Made by a program: the position numbers and the translations under genes. Shown here piece by piece: positions 37,301 through 48,360 of a DNA stretch of 64,000 nt (position 1 is its first letter; every line of letters begins with the position of its first letter). The DNA is from Flaveria trinervia (taxonomy: Eukaryota > Streptophyta > Magnoliopsida > Asterales > Asteraceae): NCBI GenBank assembly GCA_025506515.1, contig CM046452.1, positions 97,986,811 through 98,050,810 of the forward strand, given 5' to 3'. The notes beneath the pieces were generated by a model, which worked only from the letters and a program-made list of their open reading frames with translations, ran no database searches and was not told the DNA's origin.

Positions 37301-37934
37301 ACACAAATAAGCTGTTATATGAACATTTTTAACTTTAGAACTCTTGCCTCGAGCATAAACACAAGAGGATAATATTAGAGTCTGGCAGCCTGCAGCCATC
37401 ATGGTACCCCTAAGGCTCAGATGAACCAATTCAGAATAATCACTTTCCATGGTCGTAGCAACATAAGCACATAAAATTAACATATGAAATATAGGCAACG
37501 TACCGCATTCTTAGAATCTGGGGCAAAAGCGTAATCGAAAGTATATCTTCTCTCTTTTGTTCGATTCTGTATCCGATCTAAGTAGTCCTTTGACAAGTCT
37601 GGATCCAGAATAACTACCTCCTGATATTCAGATGATAAACAGTCACCAGATTGTAAACCTTACCTTAATTTACATTTTTAAATCTACAATTATTAACAGA
37701 AAAACTCAAAAACTACTCAGAGATGAGAGAAAGCGGCACCTTATTATTATTAACTCGCACTATATCACGGCCACGCTCTTTCTCAGTTAACGGCCTACAT
37801 TTTACAGCAACCTATAAACAAAACTCTATATAAGATAAACTTACATTGAAACTCAAATACCAATTCAATTGATAAAAACAACTTACAGTGAGAGTTGTAG
37901 CTTTCTTTGTCGCCGGAGCTCTGATACTTGGCAT
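31375..37934 (-). CDS. kinesin-8 family motor protein (KIN8B-like)
   Basis: Sixteen coding exons on the minus strand: 37934-37887, 37811-37740, 37620-37504, 36404-36316, 34730-34586, 34498-34403, 34322-34231, 34120-34019, 33941-33795, 33719-33569, 33499-33437, 33319-33083, 33015-32911, 32832-32719, 32086-31679 and 31602-31375. All junctions are GT-AG and in phase, giving 737 residues. The N-terminal motor domain has P-loop GSTGSGKTYTM, switch I SSRSH, switch II LVDLAGSE and the end block NTLKYADRAKEIKTHIQ. Coiled-coil-like heptads follow (SQLKTQLAEKE, KALFELEETNLRNRTELQ), then a conserved tail (MRDQVIHNQRETQRNLW). The domain order and sequence resemble Arabidopsis KIN8B; plus-end microtubule motor activity is inferred from the family. 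A Val replaces the usual Asp in SKLTRILKVGLSG. The tail beyond the conserved block looks shorter than I recall for Arabidopsis. The start is the first Met before a basic stretch. Confidence 0.93.
32259..32625. mobile_element. MITE in kinesin-8 intron (367 bp)
   Basis: Inverted ends: ATAGTTGTCAATAGCG on the left, and the reverse complement of the right end reads CCATGTTGTCAATAGCGGC. A 9-bp direct duplication GTGGTTATC flanks it at 32250-32258 and 32626-32634. It encodes nothing. The 9-bp duplication fits a Mutator-type element. It lies in the intron between exons 14 and 15 (32087-32718) and does not touch the splice sites. Confidence 0.85.
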
Positions 37935-38279
37935 ATTCAGTCAAAAACCTCGCTCAAACCCTCAAAATTCACACAAATTCCGCTAATGTAATTATGCAAA
38001 CCAATACACGCCCATAAACCTCAAAAAACCTAAGAAATAGAAACAATAATGCACCAAATTCCAAACTCAATCGTTCAAATCCGACTAAAACTAACCAAAT
38101 CCTTCGTTTCCGAAACGAAAACGTAAACCCTAGAAACGAATATGTTTCATCTGAAATCACATTATTGCGAGCTTCAAATGAAGTAACAAAACTTTATCGA
38201 TTCAAGTGCGAGTGTATACATGTGCGATAGTGGAGTAATTGAATCGATGAAGATGAATGATGTACGGTAAGAAGACGAT

Positions 38280-38846
38280 GAAGCCATGGGAGAAGAGTCT
38301 GGAAACACGGTGATGGGCATTGACGCGGGTAATAAATATAATTGAAAGCGGAAGACGACGAAGGTGTTATCCTCTGCTCCTTGGATTAGCTGGACCTTCA
38401 GTTGTCAGTCGGTGATCGTGACCGTTGGATTTTATCTTTGTATCGTATTTTCCTTCTTTTCCTTTAAAACAAAAGGCCTTTCTTGGATGTTTATGGAAGA
38501 GTTTCCATTTATGTGTATTTGTTTTGTATTTTTCTTTAACGTGTCTTCGATTTAGCGACTCTTTGGAATATATTAAAGAAACATTTGATTATTTGTTTGA
38601 AGTAATATGTGTAATGTAAGCTACTCCAGATACAACTAGTTCAAAAAATTAAAACTACACCAACACCAAATACCCCAATTTATTATTCTCTTCAAATAAA
38701 CCTAAACATATTTATTTCATACCATAGAGCAATAAATTCTTTAAATGAGATGAGTTTGATAAGAGAGTCCAGACGATAATTTGACCAGTTGAGGAAGCAT
38801 TAATCATTATGAATTTGAACCAAAATTGAAATTGAGACCAAACTGA
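38280..38846. other. spacer upstream of kinesin-8, left of the Mutator-like element
   Basis: This contains the kinesin promoter region (divergent from the element) and plain AT-rich sequence; no gene is seen. Confidence 0.5.
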
Positions 38847-38855
38847 TTTTGCAAC
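38847..38855. repeat. left 9-bp target site duplication
   Basis: TTTTGCAAC, identical to 44052-44060 on the other side of the element. Mutator-like elements usually duplicate 9 bases or close to it. Confidence 0.93.
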
Positions 38856-38895
38856 GGGATTTCTGTTTCGTACACCATTGATTTGACTTGACCTT

Positions 38896-39022
38896 GTAAA
38901 CGGTCATTTAAGAGCTCGTAAACGGTCGTTTAGCAGACCTGTAAACGGTCATTTATTCGAGCTGCAAACGGTCGTTTGTTGACCTGCAAACGGTCGTTTG
39001 CTTTAATGCAAACGGTCGTTTG
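38896..39022. repeat. left subterminal palindrome array, 6 copies
   Basis: Copies of GTAAACGGTCGTTTA-like motifs start at 38896, 38918, 38941, 38964, 38986 and 39008, spaced 22 or 23 bases. Each is nearly its own reverse complement (arms AAACG and CGTTT). The motif core is kept while the spacers between copies vary. Confidence 0.92.
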
Positions 39023-39288
39023 ATTTAATGACTTGACAACTCATATTTCGTTTGTTTTCTACCCAACCGAACACACCACAATATATACTCCATTTTTTCA
39101 CCGTTATCTTCATTCTTCACCATCATCTTCATTCACCACCATCATCTTCATTCTTCACATTCATAATTTTTATCTTCATCATTTTTTTATTATTTTTCTT
39201 ATTAAAACAAAGGTTAGTTTATTATTATTATAATACAATTAGTTTGATATATATTTTATTGTGTTACTAATTGTAATTATTTTAGGTA

Positions 39289-40304
39289 ATGGCTTCAAGT
39301 TCACGTCAAGATACTGCGTCGGTTCGTGCTTCGAATCATCCCTGGCTTCAGTTTCGTCGAGGATCAGATGAATATAAAAGACTTTAAAAACTTTTAGATA
39401 AAGAATTTGAGGCTTCACGTTCGATATCTTGGAGCTTGTTACGGGACGTGGGTGAATTTACTCGTGCTCATAACATGATGAACGAGCCGTGAAGAAGATT
39501 TTTTGCAATTAGTGGCCCGAAATATAAGGAGCTTTGTTTGGAGTTTTTTTCTACGTTTAATTTCGACTCGAACAATCATAACTATAGGTATACCAATTTA
39601 GTTGGATTATATATAATTTTGTGTCTACATTTAATTGAACTTATATTTTTTTTAACAGTGATACCGGTGCTATCAGTTTTGTTCTCGGGGGGGTGCCACG
39701 TAATTATTTAGTGGCCGAGTTTGGTGTTTTGATGGGTTTATATACAGTTCAAGAGACCCATCAATCTGATTTTTTGAACGGTCTTACACAATTTCCAGAA
39801 GATTATAATGATAAAATATTTTGGCAAGAAATTGGTGATGACCAATATATACTTAACAATAAAACAAAAGCTACAAGAATGAACGATCCGTTGTATAGAT
39901 ATCTTCATCGCGTTATTGCTCATACTATAGTTGGACGTAGGATGACTAGTGGTGAAGTGACTAAAAAGGATTTGTTCTTTTTATTTTGTTTGATTAAAAG
40001 GAGGCCTTGTAATCTGACATATATGTTTGCTGATTATTTTACTTCTTGTATGAGTACAAAGAAAAGCGGGCACATTTGTGGTGGTACATATGTTACTCGA
40101 CTTGCCGAGTCTTTACATATTCTCACCCCTGAGAACGTGGCAAGTTTAAACGGGCCGGTACTTATGTCCGGATTTGTTGATCGTGAACATGTTATACGGA
40201 TGGACATGATCGCAGATTATCCACAAGTTAGGTGGAGGTTTAAACATAATAATCAAATGTGGATACCTCCATATCAAGACCCTCCTAATGATCCGCATCA
40301 ATAA
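39289..40304 (+). pseudogene. ATHILA ORF1-like gene inside the Mutator-like element, broken
   Basis: Two exons are predicted, 39289-39587 and 39659-40304, joined by a GT-AG intron. A likely leader intron (donor aaag|gttagt near 39212, acceptor at 39286) precedes the ATG. The product has the character of the retrotransposon ORF1 C-terminal (ATHILA ORF-1) domain: YKELCLEFFSTF, LGGVPRNYLVAEFGVLMGLY, YRYLHRVIAHTIVGR, KKDLFFLFCLIKRRPCNL and GGTYVTRLAESLHIL. Exon 1 has two in-frame stops, TAA at 39385 and TGA at 39490, while exon 2 is open for 203 codons. A downstream ATG at 39693 could give a short product. That this domain lies between Mutator ends suggests capture. The family call comes from memory of the pattern. 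Confidence 0.65.
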
Positions 40305-40647
40305 ATTGTAATTTTATTTGTTTTGGAAAAGTAATGTAATTTTTTTAGTTATATAAATTGTGATTTAGTTTTTATTTGTATATATTTTATTTATGTTTTA
40401 CTTATTGTAATAAAGAATTTATTTATTGTATAATAAGTATCGGGAAATGTGTCAGATAAAATCAATAATCGTTTACAGAATTTATTAGGAAATTCAATTC
40501 AAATTCAATAATCGTTTACAGAATTTATTGGAAAATGTGTAATAATTTGTCAATAATTGAAGATGCCTATAAATTCCGTTTACACAATTCACAATTCACA
40601 AGTATTCAAATTCATTTATTCACACACCATCATAGTTTAAGTCAATA

Positions 40648-42376
40648 ATGTCTCAATTTTATAATGATTGGGTGTACCAAACAAGAGAGGAGTTAATGGA
40701 TTTGGTGCAAAACACTGCACACACCCTTGAATATGTTATTATCACACAACGAACGAAGAAGACTGTATACGGATTCGTCAACAAGGCATTTCTTATGTGC
40801 GATCGTGGTGGTGTATACAAGTCAACATCAGATTCAACCACACATTCAGGGACAAAGAAGACAGATTGTCCGTTTCAACTTATAGTAAAATATCATGAAG
40901 AAGATGGAGGTTGGAAAATACATGTTGTTTGTGATGAACATAACCATGAACTTTCTAAATTTTTGGAGGGTCATGCTTATGCAAAAAGATTGTCTAAAGA
41001 AGGATATGCATTGGTGGAAGATCTTACAAGAAAGAATATGCAGCCACGTGATATTCTTACGGCTTTAAAAGAAAATAATGATAAAAATGTATCCACAATT
41101 GAAACCGTGTATGATTCACGCACAAGGATACGAAAGATGGATAAGTTGGAACCACCCTAATGCAAGCACTTCTTCAATCCTTGCAGATGGGCGGATACAT
41201 CTATGATTTTACTACTGATGACGAATCAAATCAACTAAATGATTTGTTTTTTGTCAACCCCACTTCATTAAAAATATGGTGTGTGTTTCCGTATGTGATT
41301 ATTTTAGATTGCACATACAAGACGAACAAGTATCGCCTCCCTTTTTCTTCAAATTGTTGGCTTAACTTCAACAAATAAGACATTTTGTATTGCTTTTGCA
41401 TTCATACAAAATGAGAAAAAAATTTCAAGTGGGCTTTAAATTTTCCGACAAAAACATTAGATGGCTATATGGTACCGCGTGTCATAGTCACCGATAGAGA
41501 GTTGACATTAATGGATGCATGCCAAGTAATTTTTCCAGAAGTAACACGATTGCTTTGTAGATATCATATACAGGAGAATATCATAAAACATTACAGACCA
41601 TCTTTCAAGTCTCAGACTGAGTGGGATAAATTTATGTATTACTGGAGATTTCTGCTTCAATTTCCAACCATTGAGGCCTGCTATGAAAATCGAACACGAT
41701 TGCAAACAAAGTTGACGAGCAAGCATCGAAGTATTTTTCTGATCTATTCAATTTATTATTTTTATATTAATGAAATTAAAACTAACATATTTTATTAACA
41801 TTGCAGTTGTGTTTAATTATTTGGATGTTAACTAGTTGCAAAATTACAAAGAGATGTTCGTATTTGCATGGATTGATCAACATTTAAATTTTGGAGAACG
41901 AACAACAAACAGAGTAGAAAGCCAACATGCTTTGTTAAAAACATTTGAATTATGACAAGTCAAATTTAGATAAATTTATAGGAATTTTAAATAACATAAT
42001 ACGTTTACAGGAAACACAAATAAAAGCAAGTTTCGAGGAAAGCCGAATTATAATAAAACATCAACATAAACATAATTCATTTGTTTCTTTGTTATCAAAT
42101 GTTTCTCATGAAGCTCTGGATATATTAGTTGGAGAGCTGACACGAGTTAATGAAATTCAAGACCAATCACAAAGTTGTGGCTGCCATATTCGTACTAGTT
42201 GCGGTTTACCATGTGCTTGTGAAATCGTACGGTATTTAAAAGCAGTCAAACCTATTCCACTACATTCAATGGATATATTTTGGAGGAGGCTTGACTTTTC
42301 ACCGGCATCGTTAAACGAAGATGAAGAAGATATTCAATGTGATGACGAACTTGAGAGGTTCAAAGAAGCTTACTAG
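40648..42376 (+). pseudogene. FAR1/MULE-type transposase, broken
   Basis: The N-terminal part, 40648-41160, has a FAR1/WRKY-GCM1-like zinc finger (FLMCDRGG, then DCPFQL, then EHNHEL). The catalytic core is split: first Asp in LDCTYKTNKY (about 41307), second Asp in IVTDREL (about 41490), and Glu in NRVESQHALLK (about 41910). A GT-AG intron at about 41731-41806 splits the core before the Glu region. The C-terminal part, 41945-42376, has a SWIM-like finger, CGCHIRTSCGLPCACE. Breaks are a frameshift at about 41157, one or more between 41350 and 41470, an in-frame TAG near 41834 and a frameshift near 41942. The enzyme would cut and move the element by recognising its inverted ends. The stop at 42374-42376 is in frame with the OTU segment that follows. 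Confidence 0.85.
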
Positions 42377-42391
42377 AAACAAAAAAATCCC

Positions 42392-43144
42392 ATGGCGAAA
42401 AGGAATTGGTTAGAAAGAATAAAAAGCATAAGGGATCCTATCAGCGTAAATCTTAACAAGCCTACAATACAAAAAAATACTCGTGAAAGGCCAACACTCA
42501 AATCTCAAAAACAAAACAAACCAGATCCTTCACCTGCTCAACCTACCCGAGGTCATACCTACACGACAGATGATTTTGTTAGTTATGATTTTATGGGGAT
42601 GAGCCCCCCGAAACATAGTTCAAACGTACATAACACAACTCAATCTTCTTTATATCACCATTATTTACTAACACAGATTCCAAAACTATTCCATCCATAT
42701 ATAACATACATAAAGAACGTAAATAGTGATGGTAACTGTGGGTTACGTGCAGTTTCTTTTTCCTTAGGATTCGGTGAAGAATATTGGTTGAACATGAGGT
42801 ATGAGCTTTTAAACGAGTTACATAACAATTCTAATTTGTACAGAATTCTTTTCTCCAGCTCATGTGACGAGATAGAATGTAGTTTATCGTGGCTACATCC
42901 GGGTCCAGCTCCTGATCAACACTGGATGATAATGCCTTACACAAGATTATTGATCGCAAACAGATTTAATGTCATTCTTCAATGCTTATCTCCCACTGAA
43001 AGCGCAACTTATTTTCCGTTATGGACAGGTCCGGATGAACTCATGTACCATCAATTCATTACTATTGCACATGTGTATGGTTGCCACTACGTCTCTGTGC
43101 GTTTAGAGGGTGAATATCCATTGTCTTTCATAACGCTGTTATGA
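42392..43144 (+). CDS. OTU-type cysteine protease domain of the Mutator-like element
   Basis: An open frame of 250 codons in the same frame as the transposase C-terminus and separated from it by a single stop (42374-42376) and 15 bases. In related plant transposase-OTU proteins the two parts are one chain, so this is probably the C-terminal half of a once-fused protein. Residues 20-50 form the basic linker (NTRERPTLKSQ). The OTU fold follows: DGNCGLRA with Cys-116 as likely nucleophile, the block GPAPDQHWMIMPYTRLLIA, and CHYVSVRL with His-232 as likely catalytic His. OTU domains remove ubiquitin or related modifiers; the substrate here is unknown. It is the longest intact coding piece in the element. 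Confidence 0.8.
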   Translation: MAKRNWLERIKSIRDPISVNLNKPTIQKNTRERPTLKSQKQNKPDPSPAQPTRGHTYTTDDFVSYDFMGMSPPKHSSNVHNTTQSSLYHHYLLTQIPKLFHPYITYIKNVNSDGNCGLRAVSFSLGFGEEYWLNMRYELLNELHNNSNLYRILFSSSCDEIECSLSWLHPGPAPDQHWMIMPYTRLLIANRFNVILQCLSPTESATYFPLWTGPDELMYHQFITIAHVYGCHYVSVRLEGEYPLSFITLL

Positions 43145-43854
43145 AATTTTCACAAAAGTAATAGTGCGGTTGCGTGGGAAAGAATATACGAGGAGAGACT
43201 TCAAAGATATTGTCAATATATACTTCAAAATAAAACTGTTACTTGTTTTAATATAGATTAGATTAGTATCATTTGTAATTATTAATTTTATAAAGTTCAA
43301 AATTTGTAAACTATATAAGTTTTATTGTTATTTCTAAACTTCAAAAATTATAACAATTATAAACAATATATGAAAATCTTAAAACTTAACAATATATAAA
43401 TTTAATATAATATAACTATAATTATAAAAATTAATAAAAATCTTAAAGTTACTAACAATATATTCCTTTTATAAAGTTCAAAATTTCAAACTATATAAGT
43501 TTTATTGTACATAAAAACTTATTATATATAAACTTAATAATATATACATTATATAAGTTAGTATAATTAAATTTAACAATATATAAATACTTAGTATAAT
43601 AAAAATATTAAAAATAGAATAAAAACGTTACAAATAAAAACATACAAAAGATTAATATAACTAGAAACAAAATGTTAATACAGGTATATAATTTTTTTTC
43701 GTACATGTATTAACTTATTTTCATCCAATACTTATATTCAATTTATAATTACTATAATTTAAAATTTATAAAAATATTAAAAATCGAATAAAAACTTAAC
43801 AATAATATATAAATATAATATAATTAGAAAAAAATAATAAAAATCTTAATAATA

Positions 43855-44002
43855 GTAAACGACTGTTTACTCTAAGTTAAACTGTCGTTTAGTTCTCTGT
43901 AAACGACCGTTTACAGAGCTGTAAACGGCCGTTTACCACCATGCGAACGACCGTTTACTTCATGACATACGACCATTTATATGTTAACAAACGACCGTTT
44001 AC
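43855..44002. repeat. right subterminal palindrome array, 7 copies
   Basis: Copies start at about 43855, 43877, 43899, 43921, 43943, 43965 and 43986, again spaced 21-22 bases. The copy at 43921 (GTAAACGGCCGTTTAC) is a perfect 16-base palindrome. Outside it, accgatggtgta occurs twice (44003 and 44025) before the terminal repeat. Confidence 0.92.
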
Positions 44003-44051
44003 TACCGATGGTGTAAAATGCAGAACCGATGGTGTATGAAACATGGCCACC

Positions 44052-44060
44052 TTTTGCAAC
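44052..44060. repeat. right 9-bp target site duplication
   Basis: TTTTGCAAC, identical to 38847-38855. Confidence 0.93.
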
Positions 44061-45420
44061 GTCACAATTAACAAACAAGTGTCACGCCAATTCGTTATTA
44101 AAACTACATGTCGAGCATCGCATGAAACTGATAATGATCCATCATTTTGCCAACAACTCTTTAATAGGAATTTCGTTAACGAGATGTCTATAAAACTAAA
44201 ATGTTTACAAAATTACGTAAATAACCAAATTAAATACCAAAAGTTGTACATGATTTTTGTATGGTTTATGGGTAATTATCAGTGCAAGAGTTGGTATTGA
44301 TTGGGTATGCTCGATTTTTGCTCACCCGATCAAGACCAGCCTACATCGATAAATAAATGAAACCCGACCCTGATAAATGCCTATACTAGACCCCATTGAT
44401 CAATACCTAAAAAAATCCCTAAATTGTGTAATTTAGGGGTTGGCAAAAAACGAGTATACCCAATCAAGACCGATAACATATTGATAATTGCCTACAACCA
44501 AATCGGATTCATGTATACAAATACGATTTTTCACCTGGTGTACTAAGAATTCATTGGATTTGGGTCGGTTTTCGAGTTTGAACTTGTGTAAGTGACTCAA
44601 CAATAATCAAACCAAAAAGGTACAGGCAATCTTATTGAAGATCGTGATCTTCTACTTTAAATTATAAAAAAGTAGTTGAAAATTAAACAAAACCTTAAAT
44701 CTGAATCAATAAAATCTTTCATCAATGAATCCTTTTGTGGCCTAGAAATACATGGAATCAAGATTACTAGAGGGTGTATGATGATCTATTATTCTCTCCA
44801 TCTTCAACAATTTCAAATAATAAAATCCCTATATCAATATGGATTCAAATTAGGGTTTTATTTTTCTAAAACCATTAATTATAAATTTATCCAAATAAAA
44901 AATTCAATTGTATGTTTTTTGTTTTTAATACATATATATTGCATTTACCTATTTTATTAAAATTACTTATTGAATGATTATATTACCCGTATTTTTACAA
45001 GGTAATTTAACATTTGTATTATTAAAACCATCAATTACATATTTTCTCAAATGCGAGTTTTCTATATAAAAAACAACATAATCACATCTCCAAATACAAT
45101 AGTTTAAACTTCATCTAAAAATAACAATCATCAATCATCAAAGTTATATCTTCAACTACAAGACACAGTGATCAAAAGTTTAAACAATTATAATAAAAAG
45201 ACATCAAAACGTAAAAAAAAATTAGTAAAACCAAGATAAAATAGTATTTTAAACAGTTCATTTAATTAAATACATGAATATATTATATATGTTTTGGGGA
45301 AAAATATGTAACTAATTATTTGGCATGATACAATATGTAATTTATGTTCTTGAGAATGAGAAAATATAAAAATCCCTTCAAATTAAAATCCACGAAATAC
45401 ATCCTTGTATACTTTTTAAA
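44061..45420. other. gene-free AT-rich spacer
   Basis: No gene is supported. Short frames such as 44676-44960 are AT-rich and lack any recognisable domain. Confidence 0.5.
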
Positions 45421-46345
45421 AGAGTTAATTACATGAAAGGTCTTTATGTTTAGTCTTGTTTTCACTTTCAGTCCCGAACTTTGAAAAATTACAAGGTCGG
45501 TCTACGAGTTTGACAAAACGTAACACAATTTGTCCCCAACTTTGACGGGCCATTAACTTTTTAATTAATATTTATAAATACCCAAAATACCCTTTAATGA
45601 AAAATAAAACATAATTATAAGTTAACGTATTTATATTTTTAAATAACCCTATACTATACCCACTGTTCCCTTTTGAACCTGACACCATCGTCCACCACCA
45701 ATGACCCATCGCCACCTTCCTCCACCGAATCTTCATCGCAACACCCCCTCTTCCACAAAAATACCACTGGTCACAACCACCTTCCTCATATCCCTCCAAT
45801 TGGCCAAAGAACCCTAATCAATCTTCACACGATTTACTCTTAGAATCATTAGAAATGAGTTGCTTAACCACCATCAATGAATTCACGATATTCATAACTT
45901 CAACACACATTGTTACATTTACTCATTCAAATGTCCCCCCTAACATCACACCATATTCATTTGTCTTAGTAGGAAGTAAAATATGTTCATTTACAAGTGG
46001 TGCAAATAAGGGTGAGGCAAGTGGAAGTGCTAAGGGAGAGACGGAAACAGTGACGCGGTGGTGGTGACGTGGGCTGTAGTGGTAAGGGGTGACGAAGATC
46101 GTGTTGCGATGGTGGTTAGCTGGGCGACAATAGCGAGGGAGACGACGGTGGTGAGGCAGGCGACGATAATAGGAAAGACGTCGTTGGTTAACCTGAAGAC
46201 GATGACATGTTGAAGATGAAGGGGTTGTTTGCGATGGTGATCCGATGGTGCAGATTGATGGTGATGAGCTCCCCGGTGCTATAGTGGTGGTGGTACCTGG
46301 TAGATGCAGAGCCGACTCAACCTTTTTGGGGGCCCTAAGCGACAT
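45421..46345 (+). repeat. dispersed repeat, copy 1 (inverted partner at 58436-58830)
   Basis: Starts ttaattacatgaaaggtc, with cttgttttcactttcagtcc, gaaaaattacaaggtcggt and tgacaaaacgtaacac, and ends near gagccgactcaacctttttg and ggggccctaagcg. The same series of phrases occurs in reverse complement at 58436-58830. The middle differs, so one copy is rearranged. Likely a non-autonomous transposable element of unknown class. Confidence 0.6.
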
Positions 46346-47631
46346 GGCCCTTTTCTGAGTTTTATGGATAATAATCCGTTTTTTAATCGGACTATAGATC
46401 GATAATAACACACCAAAATTTACTAAATTTAAAACTTTGATAACCACAGTCAATATACAATTCACTTGCATATGCATTTTTTCACTAACAAAAATAAAAA
46501 AATACATGTAAAATTTATGGTAAGTACCTTGAACATATAGTTTAAAAAGTTTTGTTCACAGTCATCAATCTCTTCTTAGGATTAGTTTCGCCGGTCCAAT
46601 TTCTTAGCCAAATAGATGGAACCAGATGCAAAACATCGTAGAAATTAATAAAAAGTGTTAGAGAAAATCATTGAATTATAATTATTAAAAAAACTACTGT
46701 TACAAAAACAACCTTAGTATGTAGAAATTTCCATGCTTGAATCACACAACCAAGTTAAAGAACTCTTTAGAACCCTAGTAAGGGATAAACATAAGTGATC
46801 GGTTCATAAGGTAATTAATATAATAATGTTTATAATCAGAAAATTATGAAGGCAACAAATATTAGACATGTCCTATTATTCATGTTATAAAACAAAAGAA
46901 CACTATTACATATAATAAAATTGATAAAGGATAAACTGTATTGGTGTTGAATGATCTATATGATGGCACTTTTAGAAATGCAAAGAAGCTCTCATTGCAT
47001 ACTAGATAATAAAGCTTCTAATATTTGTGCAGCTTTGGGGTAAAAAACAATAATCCTCGTATAATTAAACAAATCACCTTCTTATATGCATCAAACAACA
47101 ATACTAATTAGAAAGTTAGGTTTCATGTATTTAGTGCCGTTAGTAATATCCCACATATACAAAACCCAAAACACGTATCGGCCTAGATTGTAAAGCCACT
47201 CTAGCGACTGGTGTTGTTTTAAAAACAAAAGGTAAAAAAATACTGTGAAATTTGCAATTACTTACCAGGAACTTCTATTGTGAGGATTAAAGAAGAGGGT
47301 CTTCGAGAAATTTTGAATTCATGAAGATTCGTTGAAGATTGTCAATCTACTATGGAATAAAGATGAAAATTGACTGTTGAAAAATGTCGATCAATCTTGA
47401 ATGTCGATTGATTTCTACTTCTGCCATTTCCAATAAGAGTAGTTAATGTTTTGAATTGAGGATTGGGTACTGATGGAACTAGAGAACGAATTAGAAATAC
47501 TCAGACCCACCATCAAAACCTTCTGCAATTCCACTTCTACCTATTTGTTTGTATTTTACTTTTGGACTGACCTAACAAAAATCCAACTTACTACATACTA
47601 TTAGGGATCGTGTACTTGATGATGTACTAAC
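46346..47631. other. gene-free spacer
   Basis: AT-rich, with no supportable gene or defined repeat; it borders the copia 3' LTR at its right end. Confidence 0.5.
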
Positions 47632-48335
47632 TGTTAATGTGTATACCGAACCAAATAGTGCAGAATCCTATTTGATTAGCGATCCAATCAGTGAGAACGC
47701 ACGTAGAAACAATTATGTATTGAATCTAATGTTAAGAATCAATTAGGAATCAATCTAATGCGATCTATGAACTTGGAGTATGATCTTAGAGGTCTCTGGA
47801 CGGCTAGGGTACGTCTGGAGTCGAAGCGTGTATGATGCTTACGTTTTTCCACGAATTAGGTGGTATTTATAGGTTAGGGTTGCTCATTCGGGTGACTGAA
47901 CCATTAGCATGGTTCATTCGTGCGATTGAGCCATGCAGTTGATCCATTCGCATGACTGAGTGTTCAGTCGTGCGATTGAGTCAGTCGCATGAAGTTGTTC
48001 AGGCGTATGGACGATTTAGGCGCATGGACACTCGGTCGCATGGCCATTCGGACGCATGACCACTGTTGGGGCGCATGGTCCAGTCGGACGCATGAGAACT
48101 TCACTTAACCAAGTTTGAATGTATTCATTATTATAACATTATGCATATCAATTCAAACAATCACAAACCTATATAATCTAGTCAATATACGTTACACAAC
48201 TCATTAATGAAATATTAAACATTATAAATCACAATCAAACATTCTTATTTCATTAAGCACCCAAGCATTACATAAACGTAAGACATTCATGACATATTAC
48301 ATTAAGATCCAAATCTAGGTACATATGTATCAACA
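47632..48335 (-). repeat. 3' LTR of the copia element (about 704 bp)
   Basis: The inner end is clear: on the minus strand TGTTGATACATATG begins at 48335, right after the purine tract CCAAGGGGGAGTT. The outer end at 47632 (plus strand TGTTAATGTG) is the best TG candidate and roughly mirrors the inner end. U3 carries a belt of cattcgcatgactg/cagtcgtgcgattg repeats at about 47880-48090, upstream of a TATA box. Confidence 0.6.
47864..47871 (-). promoter_or_regulatory. TATA box of the copia 3' LTR
   Basis: TATAAATA on the minus strand, with the CAGTCG-type repeat belt just upstream (higher coordinates). Confidence 0.5.
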
Positions 48336-48360
48336 AACTCCCCCTTGGACCTAGATCTAG

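Larger units (their letters stand above)
38856..44051 (+). mobile_element. complete Mutator-like element with OTU domain (5,196 bp)
   Basis: Perfect 9-bp duplications TTTTGCAAC at 38847-38855 and 44052-44060 bracket the element. The outer 25 bases form a terminal inverted repeat, 17 of 25 matching: 38856-38880 has TGTTTCGTACACCATTG, and the complement of 44027-44051 has TGTTTCATACACCATCG. Just inside each end is an array of palindromic motifs (38896-39022 and 43855-44002). Inside are an ATHILA ORF1-like gene, a FAR1/MULE-type transposase and an OTU protease domain, all on the plus strand. The transposase is broken by frameshifts and stops, so this copy cannot move itself, though its ends look usable in trans. 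Confidence 0.9.

Noticed and set aside
45923..46507. 194-codon minus-strand frame
   Set aside because: Lies over the dispersed repeat, with His/Arg/Ser-rich low complexity and no recognisable domain or intron structure.
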